NCBI GenBank assembly: GCA_017406955.1 | Contig: JAFQXM010000003.1 | Span: 1-64,000 of the forward strand | DNA from: Bacilli bacterium | GTDB taxonomy: Bacteria > Bacillota_I > Bacilli_A > RF39 > UBA660 | Length of the DNA stretch: 64,000 bases | Direction: 5' to 3' | Part shown: one piece after another, positions 34,796 through 41,775 of the stretch | Layout: each line of letters begins with the position of its first letter | How positions within the stretch are numbered: position 1 is the stretch's first letter | Notes under the pieces: model-generated | Told to the model about the DNA's origin: nothing | Databases searched by the model: none | What the model saw: the letters and a program-made list of their open reading frames with translations, nothing else | Made by a program: the position numbers and the translations under genes

Positions 34796-35788
34796 TTATA
34801 TCTCTTCCATAAATATAGTATTTGTTTCCCAATAACCACTTCTATTAGAACCTAATCTTTTAATAATATTTTGATTAGTTAATCTACTTAAATTATATTT
34901 AACACCATCTTCAGTTATATTTAGTTTCTTTGCTAGCTCTTTTTTTGTTATTGTTGGATTGTTTTTGATATATTTTATAATCTTTAATTGATTATTATTT
35001 AATTTAATCTTTTGGGTAGTTTTTTGGGTAGTTTTATCTAATATATTATTAATTATTTTTAACATAAATTCTATAAATACATTAGCATTACCATTATTAT
35101 GACACTCAGAAATTGCATCATAATATTCTTCTTGATTTAGATATATTTCTTCTTCTATAGAAATATATTCAAACTTTTTATTCCAATTAATTAAAATTAA
35201 ATAAACCCAGAATCTAGCCATTCTTCCATTACCATCACTAAATGGATGAATATAGACTAAATAATAATGGAATAAACTTGCTTTTATTATTGGACGAATA
35301 TTATCTTCTTCTTTTAAAAAATTAAATAAACTTTTCATAAGAGAAGGAACTACTATAGATTCTGGAGCAGTATATATAATTTTGTCATCTCTTTTTACCC
35401 CTTCACCATGATCTCTATAATAACCATTATCATCATCAAAATGTTTCATCATTAAAGAATGAACTATAAAGAAATCTTCTTCACTTTTATAATCAAATTT
35501 ATTTATGTATTCATATACTTTATTAATATTTTTAACTTCTTGGATATCTTTTTTCTTACCTAATACTATCTTATTGTCAATTACATTTTCTACTGATTTT
35601 AATGAAAGAGAATTATTTTCTATAGCTAGGGATGAATAAATGGATCTAATTTTTGATTTATTTTTCAAAGTTTTATTTATATTACTCTCTATAATTATAT
35701 TTGATAATTTATTTTCTATTTCTTTTATCATTTGTAAATTATCATTACTGATATAATAAATAAATTTTAGTGTATCAATGTTTTTCAT
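34796..35788 (-). CDS. Fic-domain protein with N-terminal inhibitory helix and C-terminal winged helix
   Basis: Fic enzymes transfer AMP or other nucleotide parts to proteins. The catalytic motif HPFSDGNGRMAR is at 181-192 with the full H-x-F-x-D-G-N-G-R set. An inhibitory helix motif [S/T]xxxE[G/N] (SLAIEN, Ser53-Glu57-Asn58) stands before the domain, making it a class II (self-inhibited) Fic. The flap TAPESIVVP precedes the core. The C-terminus (about 270-325) is a winged helix (TITKKELAKKLNITEDGVKYNLSRL) that may bind DNA. AAGGAGATG precedes the start. The PDT-like gene follows one base after its stop. Confidence 0.9.
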   Translation of the reverse strand: MKNIDTLKFIYYISNDNLQMIKEIENKLSNIIIESNINKTLKNKSKIRSIYSSLAIENNSLSLKSVENVIDNKIVLGKKKDIQEVKNINKVYEYINKFDYKSEEDFFIVHSLMMKHFDDDNGYYRDHGEGVKRDDKIIYTAPESIVVPSLMKSLFNFLKEEDNIRPIIKASLFHYYLVYIHPFSDGNGRMARFWVYLILINWNKKFEYISIEEEIYLNQEEYYDAISECHNNGNANVFIEFMLKIINNILDKTTQKTTQKIKLNNNQLKIIKYIKNNPTITKKELAKKLNITEDGVKYNLSRLTNQNIIKRLGSNRSGYWETNTIFMEEI

Positions 35789-35819
35789 TTATTCATCTCC
35801 TTTCTAAATTACTAACTAA

Positions 35820-35830
35820 ATTATATCATA
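35820..35830 (-). promoter_or_regulatory. Extended -10 promoter of fic
   Basis: Minus strand TATGATATAAT. It overlaps the U-run end of the previous terminator. Confidence 0.55.
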
Positions 35831-35860
35831 AAAAAATAGATTTATATTATATCTATTTTT
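35828..35860 (-). terminator. Terminator of the E2-like gene
   Basis: Minus strand AAAAATAGAT, a nine-base loop, ATCTATTTTT and further U, starting at the stop codon. Confidence 0.8.
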
Positions 35861-36680
35861 CTTCAAAATCTTTATTTACGTCTTCTTTTAAAATTTCTGG
35901 GTTATTAAATAAATATTCTATAGATTTCATTGCTTTACAAAATAAGAATCCATCAGCTATTCTTTCATCCATAGTAAGTCCCATTTCCATATAATATCTT
36001 TTATTTTCTTCTTTTATTTCTCCAAAAGTAATTATGCCTGAACATGTACCTAATTCTGTTAAATGGTGATATATAGCTCCTGTTTTAAATGTTCCTAAAT
36101 TAGATACCATCAAACTAGTATAATATATATTTTCATCAGCGAATGATTTAGGTAATTCAAACTTTTTATCTACCCATTTTAAGAACCCTACTATTAAACT
36201 CCTAAATGGTCTCCATAAGTGACCTACTTTATCAATAATATCATTAGCACCATCTGTATGTCTTTTACTTGTATCTCTAATATCATCTATTTTCTTTTTA
36301 ATATTATCTGATATTTTATATATATTATCATCTTTATTTATTTTTAAACATGCCATAAACTCTTCACTTTTTTCATTAAATTCAGCTTTCGCAACAAAAC
36401 CTAATGTTACATCATAATGCATAAATAAAGTTCTATTTTGTACATATCTATTTAAACTAGGATATTTATATAAAGTTTTACCTAAAATTGCTAAGAATCC
36501 ATGAAAATAAGTTAAATCTTTATTTTTCCTTTGTTCTTTCTTAATAAATTTTACAAATTCAGTAACATCTATTTTATTATTCATATATACTTCAGAGTCA
36601 CTTCTTCTAGGCATAAGATCAAACATAATGTTTTGCATACCTGTTACATCTTTTACTTTATAACCACTATTTCTACTCAT
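35853..36680 (-). CDS. E2/chloramphenicol-acetyltransferase-fold protein lacking the catalytic His
   Basis: The 275 residues resemble the catalytic domain of 2-oxoacid dehydrogenase acyltransferases: LTYFHGFLAILGKTLYKYPSLN, a MVSNLGTFKTGAIYHHL strand-turn block and a C-terminal signature. In active E2 and CAT that signature is HxxxDG (DHRVIDGA); here it reads DERIADGF (238-245), keeping Asp and Gly but with Glu for the His. No lipoyl or E1-binding domain is present, so it is not part of a dehydrogenase complex. It could be an acyl-binding protein or have a changed chemistry. It follows the rdgB-like gene by 11 bases. Confidence 0.75.
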   Translation of the reverse strand: MSRNSGYKVKDVTGMQNIMFDLMPRRSDSEVYMNNKIDVTEFVKFIKKEQRKNKDLTYFHGFLAILGKTLYKYPSLNRYVQNRTLFMHYDVTLGFVAKAEFNEKSEEFMACLKINKDDNIYKISDNIKKKIDDIRDTSKRHTDGANDIIDKVGHLWRPFRSLIVGFLKWVDKKFELPKSFADENIYYTSLMVSNLGTFKTGAIYHHLTELGTCSGIITFGEIKEENKRYYMEMGLTMDERIADGFLFCKAMKSIEYLFNNPEILKEDVNKDFEEK

Positions 36681-36691
36681 AATATTACTCC

Positions 36692-37252
36692 TTACTTATT
36701 ATTTTCTAAATAATCAGCTAGTTCTTTATAATAATCTAAATTCCAAAGATTCCATCTTTCTTCATCTGGAAAACAACCTAGTGTTTTTTCTTCGCCTTCA
36801 GGAATAAATATAAAATCCCAACTCCATCCATAAGTACCACTTTTTTTAGTATCTATTTTTCCTTTAGTGATTCCTTCAAATACTACTGGTTCTTTTGCTG
36901 GTTCACAGTATGCAAGTGATTCTTTAAAATAAGCATTTCTGTTTTCTATACCTTCCATTAACTTTAATAAACCATCTTCTCCTATAGTATCATCTGCATA
37001 ATGAGAATATACTCCTGGAAAACCATTTAATCCTTCTACAAATAATCCTGAATCATTTTTTAATACTGGGATACCTAATTCATTAGCAGCCCATTTAGCA
37101 GAGTATTTGGATACCTCTACTACATCATCTGCTTGTATTTCAGGTGTTTCCATCTTAATATTATCAATTTCATAACCTAATGGTTCTAATGCAGATCTTG
37201 CTGACTCTATTTTAGCCCAATTCCCAGTAACATATGTTATCTTCTTTTTCAT
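36692..37252 (-). CDS. Non-canonical purine NTP pyrophosphatase-like (RdgB/HAM1 family)
   Basis: The family hydrolyses ITP, dITP and XTP to keep damaged purines out of nucleic acids. The 186 residues open with ITYVTGNWAKIESARSAL (the TGNxxK motif), and contain EIQADDVVEVSKYSAKWA, LKNDSGLFVEGLNGFPGVYS (DSGLxVxxLxGxPGVYS) and TYGWSWDFIFIPEGEEKTLGCF. The ending DEERWNLWNLDYY differs from the usual SHR block, so it is a divergent subgroup. The ATG at 37252 follows GGAGG; a longer frame starts 24 bases upstream. It starts a unit with the E2-like gene. Confidence 0.85.
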   Translation of the reverse strand: MKKKITYVTGNWAKIESARSALEPLGYEIDNIKMETPEIQADDVVEVSKYSAKWAANELGIPVLKNDSGLFVEGLNGFPGVYSHYADDTIGEDGLLKLMEGIENRNAYFKESLAYCEPAKEPVVFEGITKGKIDTKKSGTYGWSWDFIFIPEGEEKTLGCFPDEERWNLWNLDYYKELADYLENNK

Positions 37253-37274
37253 ACTACCTCCAAAACTTAGTCTC

Positions 37275-37285
37275 ATTATAGCATA
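37275..37285 (-). promoter_or_regulatory. Extended -10 promoter of the rdgB-like gene
   Basis: Minus strand TATGCTATAAT, 22 bases before the ATG and touching the preceding terminator. Confidence 0.55.
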
Positions 37286-37308
37286 AAAGTAGATTATTAA
37301 TCTACTTT
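37284..37308 (-). terminator. Terminator of the flavin reductase gene
   Basis: Minus strand AAAGTAGATT, a three-base loop and AATCTACTTT, next to the stop codon. Confidence 0.75.
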
Positions 37309-37309
37309 A

Positions 37310-37777
37310 TTATTCTATTACTTCTCCAATAATTATGTAATGAGCTTCTCCCATATCACCATAAAATGATTTTACTTCATCTGGAAGATTATCTTTATTC
37401 ATTTGTTCCATATATAATTTTTTACAAATTATAGTTTCACTAGCTTCTTCATAAGTAATAGAATTATCTAAGTATTTTGGTGTAAAGTTAGTTTCTTTTA
37501 CTTTATCTATATCTTTACCAGATTTAGTACCAAATACTAATAATTTATCTTTATATTTATCATCATAGAAAGATACTGTAAAATAATCATTATTTTCTAA
37601 AAACTCATATGTATATCTTTCAGGTCTAATATAAATAGTAATAACTTTCTTATTCCAGATAGTTCCCATAGATCCCCACGATATAGTCATACTATTAAAC
37701 TTATCTTCAGTACCTGCAGTAACTAGTGCCCAATCTTTATCAAATTTAGTAAATGGATTAATATTATAATCATTCAT
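37310..37777 (-). CDS. Flavin reductase-like FMN-binding protein
   Basis: The 155 residues have the split-barrel flavin reductase fold: PFTKFDKDWALVTAGTEDKFNSMTISWGSMGTIWNKKVITIYIRPERYT is the conserved FMN-binding N-half (the N-x-M-T-x-S-W-G core is near 30), then FTVSFYDDKYKDKL and GTKSGKDIDKV. Such proteins reduce free FMN or act in small redox reactions; many of the short Gram-positive members have no known substrate. It begins 10 bases after the HAD gene, so the two are probably co-transcribed. It is soluble and cytosolic. Confidence 0.85.
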   Translation of the reverse strand: MNDYNINPFTKFDKDWALVTAGTEDKFNSMTISWGSMGTIWNKKVITIYIRPERYTYEFLENNDYFTVSFYDDKYKDKLLVFGTKSGKDIDKVKETNFTPKYLDNSITYEEASETIICKKLYMEQMNKDNLPDEVKSFYGDMGEAHYIIIGEVIE

Positions 37778-37787
37778 TTTATCACTC

Positions 37788-38411
37788 CTAATCTATAGTT
37801 ATACCTTTTTCTTTTAATACTTCTATAATACTATCATAACTATCTGGTTCTACTTTTAAACCTATTATTCCTAATCTATTAGCTGTTTCTATATTCTTTT
37901 CATTATCATCTATAAATATAGACTCATTAGCTTTTAAATTATATCTATTAAGGATTGTATTATAAATACCCTCATATGGTTTAATTTGATGTTCTTGATA
38001 TGATAATACATAACCATCTACATAATTAAATAATTCACTATCTTTTATTGATTCATGTTCATATTTACACATATTAGATAATAAATAAATATTATAACCT
38101 TTATCTTTTAATCTTTTTACTATATCAATTACATCTGGATATAAATCTAAATATAGTGGAAAGCTTTTTAAAAATTTCTCTACTAGATGATCATTCTTAT
38201 GATTAGTTCTATCTTGTATTTGGGATATTATTTCTTCTATCGTTAAATATCCATTATCAAGCAAACCATATCCTAACCATTCTGGTGAATTTATAATATT
38301 TTCTTCTATAAATTCTTGTTCTTCTATATTATCAACAAACTCTGGTAATATTTTTTCTCTATCAAAACCTAATATTACATTACCAATATCAAAGATTATA
38401 TTCTTTATCAT
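37788..38411 (-). CDS. HAD-superfamily hydrolase, subfamily IA
   Basis: A 207-residue phosphatase of the HAD fold with a helical cap. Motif I is FDIGNVIL (residues 8-15): the nucleophile Asp is present, but the usual second Asp (DxD) is Gly-Asn (as in the FDIGNVL group of YihX-type phosphatases). Motif II Ser is in YLLSNMC, motif III Lys in HQIKPYEGIY and motif IV is IFIDDNEKNI. YihX releases phosphate from alpha-glucose-1-phosphate; the substrate here is not known. It overlaps the YgjV gene by 4 bases, which points to translational coupling. Confidence 0.87.
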   Translation of the reverse strand: MIKNIIFDIGNVILGFDREKILPEFVDNIEEQEFIEENIINSPEWLGYGLLDNGYLTIEEIISQIQDRTNHKNDHLVEKFLKSFPLYLDLYPDVIDIVKRLKDKGYNIYLLSNMCKYEHESIKDSELFNYVDGYVLSYQEHQIKPYEGIYNTILNRYNLKANESIFIDDNEKNIETANRLGIIGLKVEPDSYDSIIEVLKEKGITID

Positions 38412-38920
38412 TTCCTTTTCTCCTTACTATTTATTTTTAATTGAACTATTGCGATTATATTACTAATAATAGTAAATAAATCAAATATAACAGCAGTATA
38501 TGATTTTATACTAAAGTCATATATTAACCATAATATCATAGTAAAACATATTAAATATTTGAATTTTACCATATCTTTTATATTCATTAACCATAAGTAA
38601 GTAACTGTACTAACTAATGGTAATAAACCTATAATACCTAAGTTATTTAGCGTTAAAGATAAACCAACAGATAATATAGTTAATATTATCTTTTCTTTTA
38701 AACCTAACTTATCTTTATAACACAATATATTTCTAATGAAACTTAAGAAATTTATGATTGCACCTGTAATACCACCTAATACTAGATTGCTAGCTACAAA
38801 TAAACCTATCTGTATACTTTGTACATATATTATTTTCTTCTTTTTCTTAATAGTACCAGAATATACCATTAATAATGAAGCAATTAGCGCAATGATATTT
38901 CCAATTAATATTTGTATCAT
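38408..38920 (-). CDS. YgjV-family membrane protein
   Basis: The 170-residue protein has six hydrophobic segments: MIQILIGNIIALIASLLMVYSG, a second helix with GLFVASNLVLGGITGAI, and FLSFIRNILCYKDKLG, which resembles the family signature around the conserved Arg-Asn. The C-terminal part LLPLVSTVTYLWLMNIKD and FSIKSYTAVIFDLFTIISNIIAI completes the PF10688-type layout. The role of this family is not known to me. The gene is first in a YgjV-HAD-flavin reductase unit with an extended -10 promoter (38938-38948). Confidence 0.75.
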   Translation of the reverse strand: MIQILIGNIIALIASLLMVYSGTIKKKKKIIYVQSIQIGLFVASNLVLGGITGAIINFLSFIRNILCYKDKLGLKEKIILTILSVGLSLTLNNLGIIGLLPLVSTVTYLWLMNIKDMVKFKYLICFTMILWLIYDFSIKSYTAVIFDLFTIISNIIAIVQLKINSKEKRK

Positions 38921-38937
38921 ATTTACTCTCCTACTTT

Positions 38938-38948
38938 ATTATAACATA
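38938..38948 (-). promoter_or_regulatory. Extended -10 promoter of the YgjV gene
   Basis: Minus strand TATGTTATAAT, 18 bases before the ATG, touching the U-run of the upstream terminator. Confidence 0.55.
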
Positions 38949-38977
38949 AAAAAAGAAAGAGTTTATTCTCCTTCTTT
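38946..38977 (-). terminator. Terminator of the DUF1292 operon
   Basis: Minus strand AAAGAAGGAG, a six-base loop and CTCTTTCTTT plus U-run, with one G-U pair. It includes the stop region of the DUF1292 gene. Confidence 0.7.
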
Positions 38978-39190
38978 AAATTTCTCTACAAATTTAGGAA
39001 ATATTTCTTTTTCAAAAAGATCTGGGTCTATTTTAAATATACCATCATCTTTTACTTCAACAAACATAGTATCTGCTTTATTTTCATCGTTTACTAAGTA
39101 TAAATATGTGTGATCTTTATGATCAACTTGTTCTATTACCAAAAACTTTTTATCATTTTCCAACGTCATTGTTTTATCAGTATAATCCAT
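38963..39190 (-). CDS. DUF1292 protein (YrzB-like)
   Basis: A 75-residue acidic protein with the DUF1292 pattern: a short beta-rich core (KKFLVIEQVDHKDHTYLYLVND, split here) then FVEVKDDGIFKIDPDLFEKEIFPKF. The family is common in Firmicutes and of unknown role, and lacks catalytic motifs. Its ATG overlaps the stop of the 367-residue unknown gene (TAATG), with AAGGGGTGAG upstream, so the two are translated together. Both fall under the promoter with the ten-G spacer at 40321-40351. Confidence 0.82.
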   Translation of the reverse strand: MDYTDKTMTLENDKKFLVIEQVDHKDHTYLYLVNDENKADTMFVEVKDDGIFKIDPDLFEKEIFPKFVEKFKEGE

Positions 39191-40293
39191 TATAGACTCA
39201 CCCCTTTTGGTTTTTCTAATTGTTCTGGTTTTGCGGCATCTTCTAATATTGATTCTAAATCATTTGGAAGATACTGTTTTCCTAACTCTTCTTCGTAATC
39301 TTCATATAATTTATTTGCTTTTAAGTAATCTACAAATTGATCATATACTCCCATTTTCTTTAAATTTTCTATCTCTTTTTTGTCTTTCATTACTTGTCGA
39401 ATTGAAGAAATACCAGTTAAAGTGGCTACTGCTGCTGCAACAACTCCTGCTGTAGCTCCTCCATATTCAAGAATAGGCATTATATCTGAAAAAATTTCCC
39501 CTATTGCTGCTGCTCCTGCTCCTGCTAATATACCTGCTACTCCTCCTGTTGCTAAGCTACTAATTCCTACGTGCTCTAAATACCCTGCTATTTCACTTCT
39601 TTGCCCTTTTTTTGCCACTTTGTACTTTTCGTCATCTTTATCAAGAGTTTTAATAGTTGCTACTCTTTCCATATTATAAGGAATAATATCATCTTCTTTT
39701 TCTAAAGTATTTTCTGCTTTTCTAATTGCACTTTTTTTCTCTCTATATAAAAGATCTTTTAATTCACTAATATAGTATAATTCAACATATTTTTGTACTT
39801 GTTCTTCTGTCATCATATCATATAATAAATCTTTTTTCTTAATTTCTTTTATACTATCTTGTATGGATTTTAAATTAAGAATTCTATCTTTTTCTATGAT
39901 TGATTTTTTTTGTTCTTCTGTCATCTTATTAAAATATTCTGTTTGGGTTTTTTCTTGTTCTTCATCTGATAAATTATAATAATGTGAATCACCAATTTTT
40001 TTATCCCGTAATCGATCATCAACTTCATTCATTATAATTCTGTTACGTACTTCTTCTGATAATGAGTTATAATAATCTTCTGATGATAAAAATGGGTTCC
40101 CAAATCTTAAATCTTTTCTCATTCTTTCAGCCTTTAGTTCTTCAAAAGATTTACTTCTATATTTTCTGATTTCTTTTAATAAATAATCAGCTCTTTCTTT
40201 TGCTTCCACTTCTGCATCTTTTATTTTTTTTGTATAATTATTCTCAACTGCAGCCATATCTACTGGATTATCTGCATCTAAATATTTTGACAT
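39190..40293 (-). CDS. Unknown helical protein with Gly/Ala-rich hydrophobic segment, phase-variable promoter
   Basis: I do not recognise this 367-residue protein. Residues 1-230 are strongly charged and helical, with likely coiled coils (SFEELKAERMRKDL, LSDEEQEKTQTEYFNKM, MTEEQVQKYVELYY). A Gly/Ala-rich hydrophobic stretch (about 245-300; SSLATGGVAGILAGAGAAAIG and TAGVVAAAVATLTG) could form a membrane hairpin like a pore-forming or DUF883-like segment. The C-terminal 65 residues are charged again. No signal peptide is seen. AGGAGG precedes the ATG. The promoter contains a ten-G run in its spacer, which suggests ON/OFF expression. It could act at the membrane, but this is inference. Confidence 0.7.
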   Translation of the reverse strand: MSKYLDADNPVDMAAVENNYTKKIKDAEVEAKERADYLLKEIRKYRSKSFEELKAERMRKDLRFGNPFLSSEDYYNSLSEEVRNRIIMNEVDDRLRDKKIGDSHYYNLSDEEQEKTQTEYFNKMTEEQKKSIIEKDRILNLKSIQDSIKEIKKKDLLYDMMTEEQVQKYVELYYISELKDLLYREKKSAIRKAENTLEKEDDIIPYNMERVATIKTLDKDDEKYKVAKKGQRSEIAGYLEHVGISSLATGGVAGILAGAGAAAIGEIFSDIMPILEYGGATAGVVAAAVATLTGISSIRQVMKDKKEIENLKKMGVYDQFVDYLKANKLYEDYEEELGKQYLPNDLESILEDAAKPEQLEKPKGVSL

Positions 40294-40320
40294 ACCTATT
40301 CCTCCTATTATTCTATCTAA

Positions 40321-40351
40321 ATTTTACCCCCCCCCCGAACATTTTTGTCAA
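40321..40351 (-). promoter_or_regulatory. Promoter with a poly-G spacer, probably phase-variable
   Basis: Minus strand TTGACA (40346-40351), nine bases AAAATGTTC, ten G (40327-40336), then TAAAAT (40321-40326). The hexamers are near-consensus but stand 19 bases apart, 2 more than ideal; loss of two G would give 17. No other strong hexamer pair precedes the gene. Confidence 0.75.
40327..40336. repeat. Ten-base poly-C/poly-G tract
   Basis: Ten C on the plus strand. Such a run is striking in DNA this AT-rich and lies exactly in a promoter spacer. Homopolymers of this length slip readily during replication. It could also be misread in sequencing. Confidence 0.9.
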
Positions 40352-40363
40352 GTTTTATACACT

Positions 40364-40388
40364 AAAAAAAGCCTATATTAGGCTTTTT
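40364..40388 (-). terminator. Terminator of the zinc-ribbon gene
   Basis: Minus strand AAAAAGCCTA, a three-base loop and TAGGCTTTTT with further U. It isolates the poly-G promoter from upstream transcription. Confidence 0.85.
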
Positions 40389-40400
40389 ATGTAAACTAGT

Positions 40401-40745
40401 TTACTTTATTACTTTTTTATTCCAAGTTTTCATACCACATTTAGGACATTTCATATATCTAGTTCTTTTTATATGCATAGATAATAATACATCTTTATAT
40501 GTAGGTATATATTTATTATGACAATTATTACATTGATAGTAACCTGCGACTTGTTCTATTTTTATACAATATAATACTCCTACTACAAATATAACGAATC
40601 CTATTACTATTAATAGTACTCTTATTATATTATTCATTTCAATAAATGATGCAGTAAATACTAGTGTAAATAATGATATTGATGCGGTTAAACCAATTAC
40701 CCATTCTAGTTTTAATAATAATTTAATATATTCTTCTTTTTTCAT
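40401..40745 (-). CDS. Two-helix membrane protein with C-terminal zinc ribbon
   Basis: The 114-residue protein has two hydrophobic helices (about 13-34 and 42-61) and a cytoplasmic Cys4 ribbon: YYQCNNCHNKYIPTY near residue 72 and YMKCPKCGMKTW near 101, i.e. two CxxC pairs about 26 residues apart. The layout resembles small zinc-ribbon membrane proteins of unknown role in Firmicutes. The ATG at 40745 follows GAGGTG by six bases; an alternative start 9 bases upstream is unlikely. It stands alone between two terminators. Confidence 0.75.
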   Translation of the reverse strand: MKKEEYIKLLLKLEWVIGLTASISLFTLVFTASFIEMNNIIRVLLIVIGFVIFVVGVLYCIKIEQVAGYYQCNNCHNKYIPTYKDVLLSMHIKRTRYMKCPKCGMKTWNKKVIK

Positions 40746-40768
40746 AAAATACACCTCAATTTATTAAT

Positions 40769-40779
40769 ATTATATCATA
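40769..40779 (-). promoter_or_regulatory. Extended -10 promoter of the zinc-ribbon gene
   Basis: Minus strand TATGATATAAT, 23 bases before the ATG; it overlaps the end of the preceding terminator. Confidence 0.6.
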
Positions 40780-40800
40780 AAAAAAGAGCTTATGCTCTTT
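40778..40800 (-). terminator. Terminator of the SpaA-like gene
   Basis: Minus strand AAAGAGC, a four-base loop, GCTCTTT and U-run, next to the stop codon. Confidence 0.85.
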
Positions 40801-41335
40801 AATTAGTAAGTGTTAATTCTGCAGTTTCTATTGGTAAATTACTATAGTTAGCATCTGTTAGATTAATAGTTCTAGTAGCTCCTACTTGGTTTTGTATTTC
40901 TACTGTAGATGTATTTGTAGTCATTGTTGTATTTTGAACATTACTATCAAATTCATGATCTCCATCTGATGCAGTTTGTTTATAATATATTACTGGTGCG
41001 TTAGTAGCAGCAAATGGAACATTATTAAATACTGCATCTCCATTACTATCTGTAGTTATTGCATTTCCATACTCTGTACCTGTACTATCTGTTCTAATGA
41101 AAGTTGCTCCTACTATTGGAGTACCTCCAGCTGTTCCTTCTTCTGTTACATGTAGAGTTAATGTACCATTAGCTGCGATTGTAAAATTATAACTATTAGT
41201 AACTTGATCTATTGTAACACTATTTGGATCTATAGTTGTATTATCAAAGCCATTAACATTAGCTTCTACTGTATAAGTATCATTAATTAACTGTGCTGTT
41301 CCTGTACCATTAGTAATGTTTACTATTTTTGCCAT
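40799..41335 (-). CDS. SpaA/Cna-B-type (prealbumin-like fold) protein without signal peptide
   Basis: The 178-residue protein is rich in Thr and Asn. The central part (about 58-130, TLTLHVTEEG, IVGATFIRTDSTG, DSNGDAVFNNVPF, YYKQTA) matches the Cna-B/SpaA surface-domain pattern, found in pilins and adhesins. The N-terminus begins MAKIVNITNG and has no secretion signal, transmembrane segment or LPxTG. The last 20 residues (LTDANYSNLPIETAELTLTN) resemble the end of the neighbouring 113-residue protein. GGGGG precedes the ATG. How it would reach the surface, if it does, is unclear. Confidence 0.8.
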   Translation of the reverse strand: MAKIVNITNGTGTAQLINDTYTVEANVNGFDNTTIDPNSVTIDQVTNSYNFTIAANGTLTLHVTEEGTAGGTPIVGATFIRTDSTGTEYGNAITTDSNGDAVFNNVPFAATNAPVIYYKQTASDGDHEFDSNVQNTTMTTNTSTVEIQNQVGATRTINLTDANYSNLPIETAELTLTN

Positions 41336-41664
41336 AAGATTAATTCCCCCTTTTCAATTGGCAAATTACTATAATAGTAATCTGTTAATAAAAAAGTGAT
41401 AGGATTATTTTCTATAATACTACGTCTAAATTTAAATAAATAACATTTCCTAGTTTTATTTACATAAAACCATATATCAATTATTTCATCTTTAGATATT
41501 GCTTCTAATCTATAACAATTATTCTTTTTTAAACATAATTCTAATTCTCCATTATATGTTTTTCCTTCATATATTAATTTATTATTACTATTGTATATTT
41601 TTGTATAAGCTTGAAATCTATTATTATATCCTAATCCAGTAAATATTAATTTTATTTTTTTCAT
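41323..41664 (-). CDS. Small beta-sandwich-like protein sharing a C-terminal motif with the SpaA-like neighbour
   Basis: The 113-residue protein begins MKKIKLIFTGLGYNN and has alternating strands (FQAYTKIYNSNNKLIYEG, GELELCLKKNNCYRLEAIS) like a carboxypeptidase-regulatory or Cna-B-type fold. It ends LTDYYYSNLPIEKGELILWQK; the neighbour ends LTDANYSNLPIETAELTLTN, so LTDxxYSNLPIExxEL is shared. It has no signal peptide or anchor. It overlaps the start of the SpaA-like gene by 13 bases. The ATG at 41664 follows AAGGTGAT; an ATG 6 bases earlier is possible. Its function is unknown. Confidence 0.7.
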   Translation of the reverse strand: MKKIKLIFTGLGYNNRFQAYTKIYNSNNKLIYEGKTYNGELELCLKKNNCYRLEAISKDEIIDIWFYVNKTRKCYLFKFRRSIIENNPITFLLTDYYYSNLPIEKGELILWQK

Positions 41665-41745
41665 TTCCATCACCTTTCATTTTATTATATGAAAAGTAAT
41701 AATCTATAATATATGCATATTACCTATTTTTGTGACAATAATTTA

Positions 41746-41775
41746 TAAAAAAAGAAATAGTCTTTACTATTTCTT
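41746..41775 (-). terminator. Terminator of the ADP-ribosylglycohydrolase gene
   Basis: Minus strand AAGAAATAG, a six-base loop, CTATTTCTT and U-run. Confidence 0.85.

Noticed and set aside
40327..40336. Poly-C tract as a sequencing error
   Set aside because: It cannot be excluded from one sequence, but its exact position between near-consensus -35 and -10 hexamers argues for a real feature, so I kept it as a finding.
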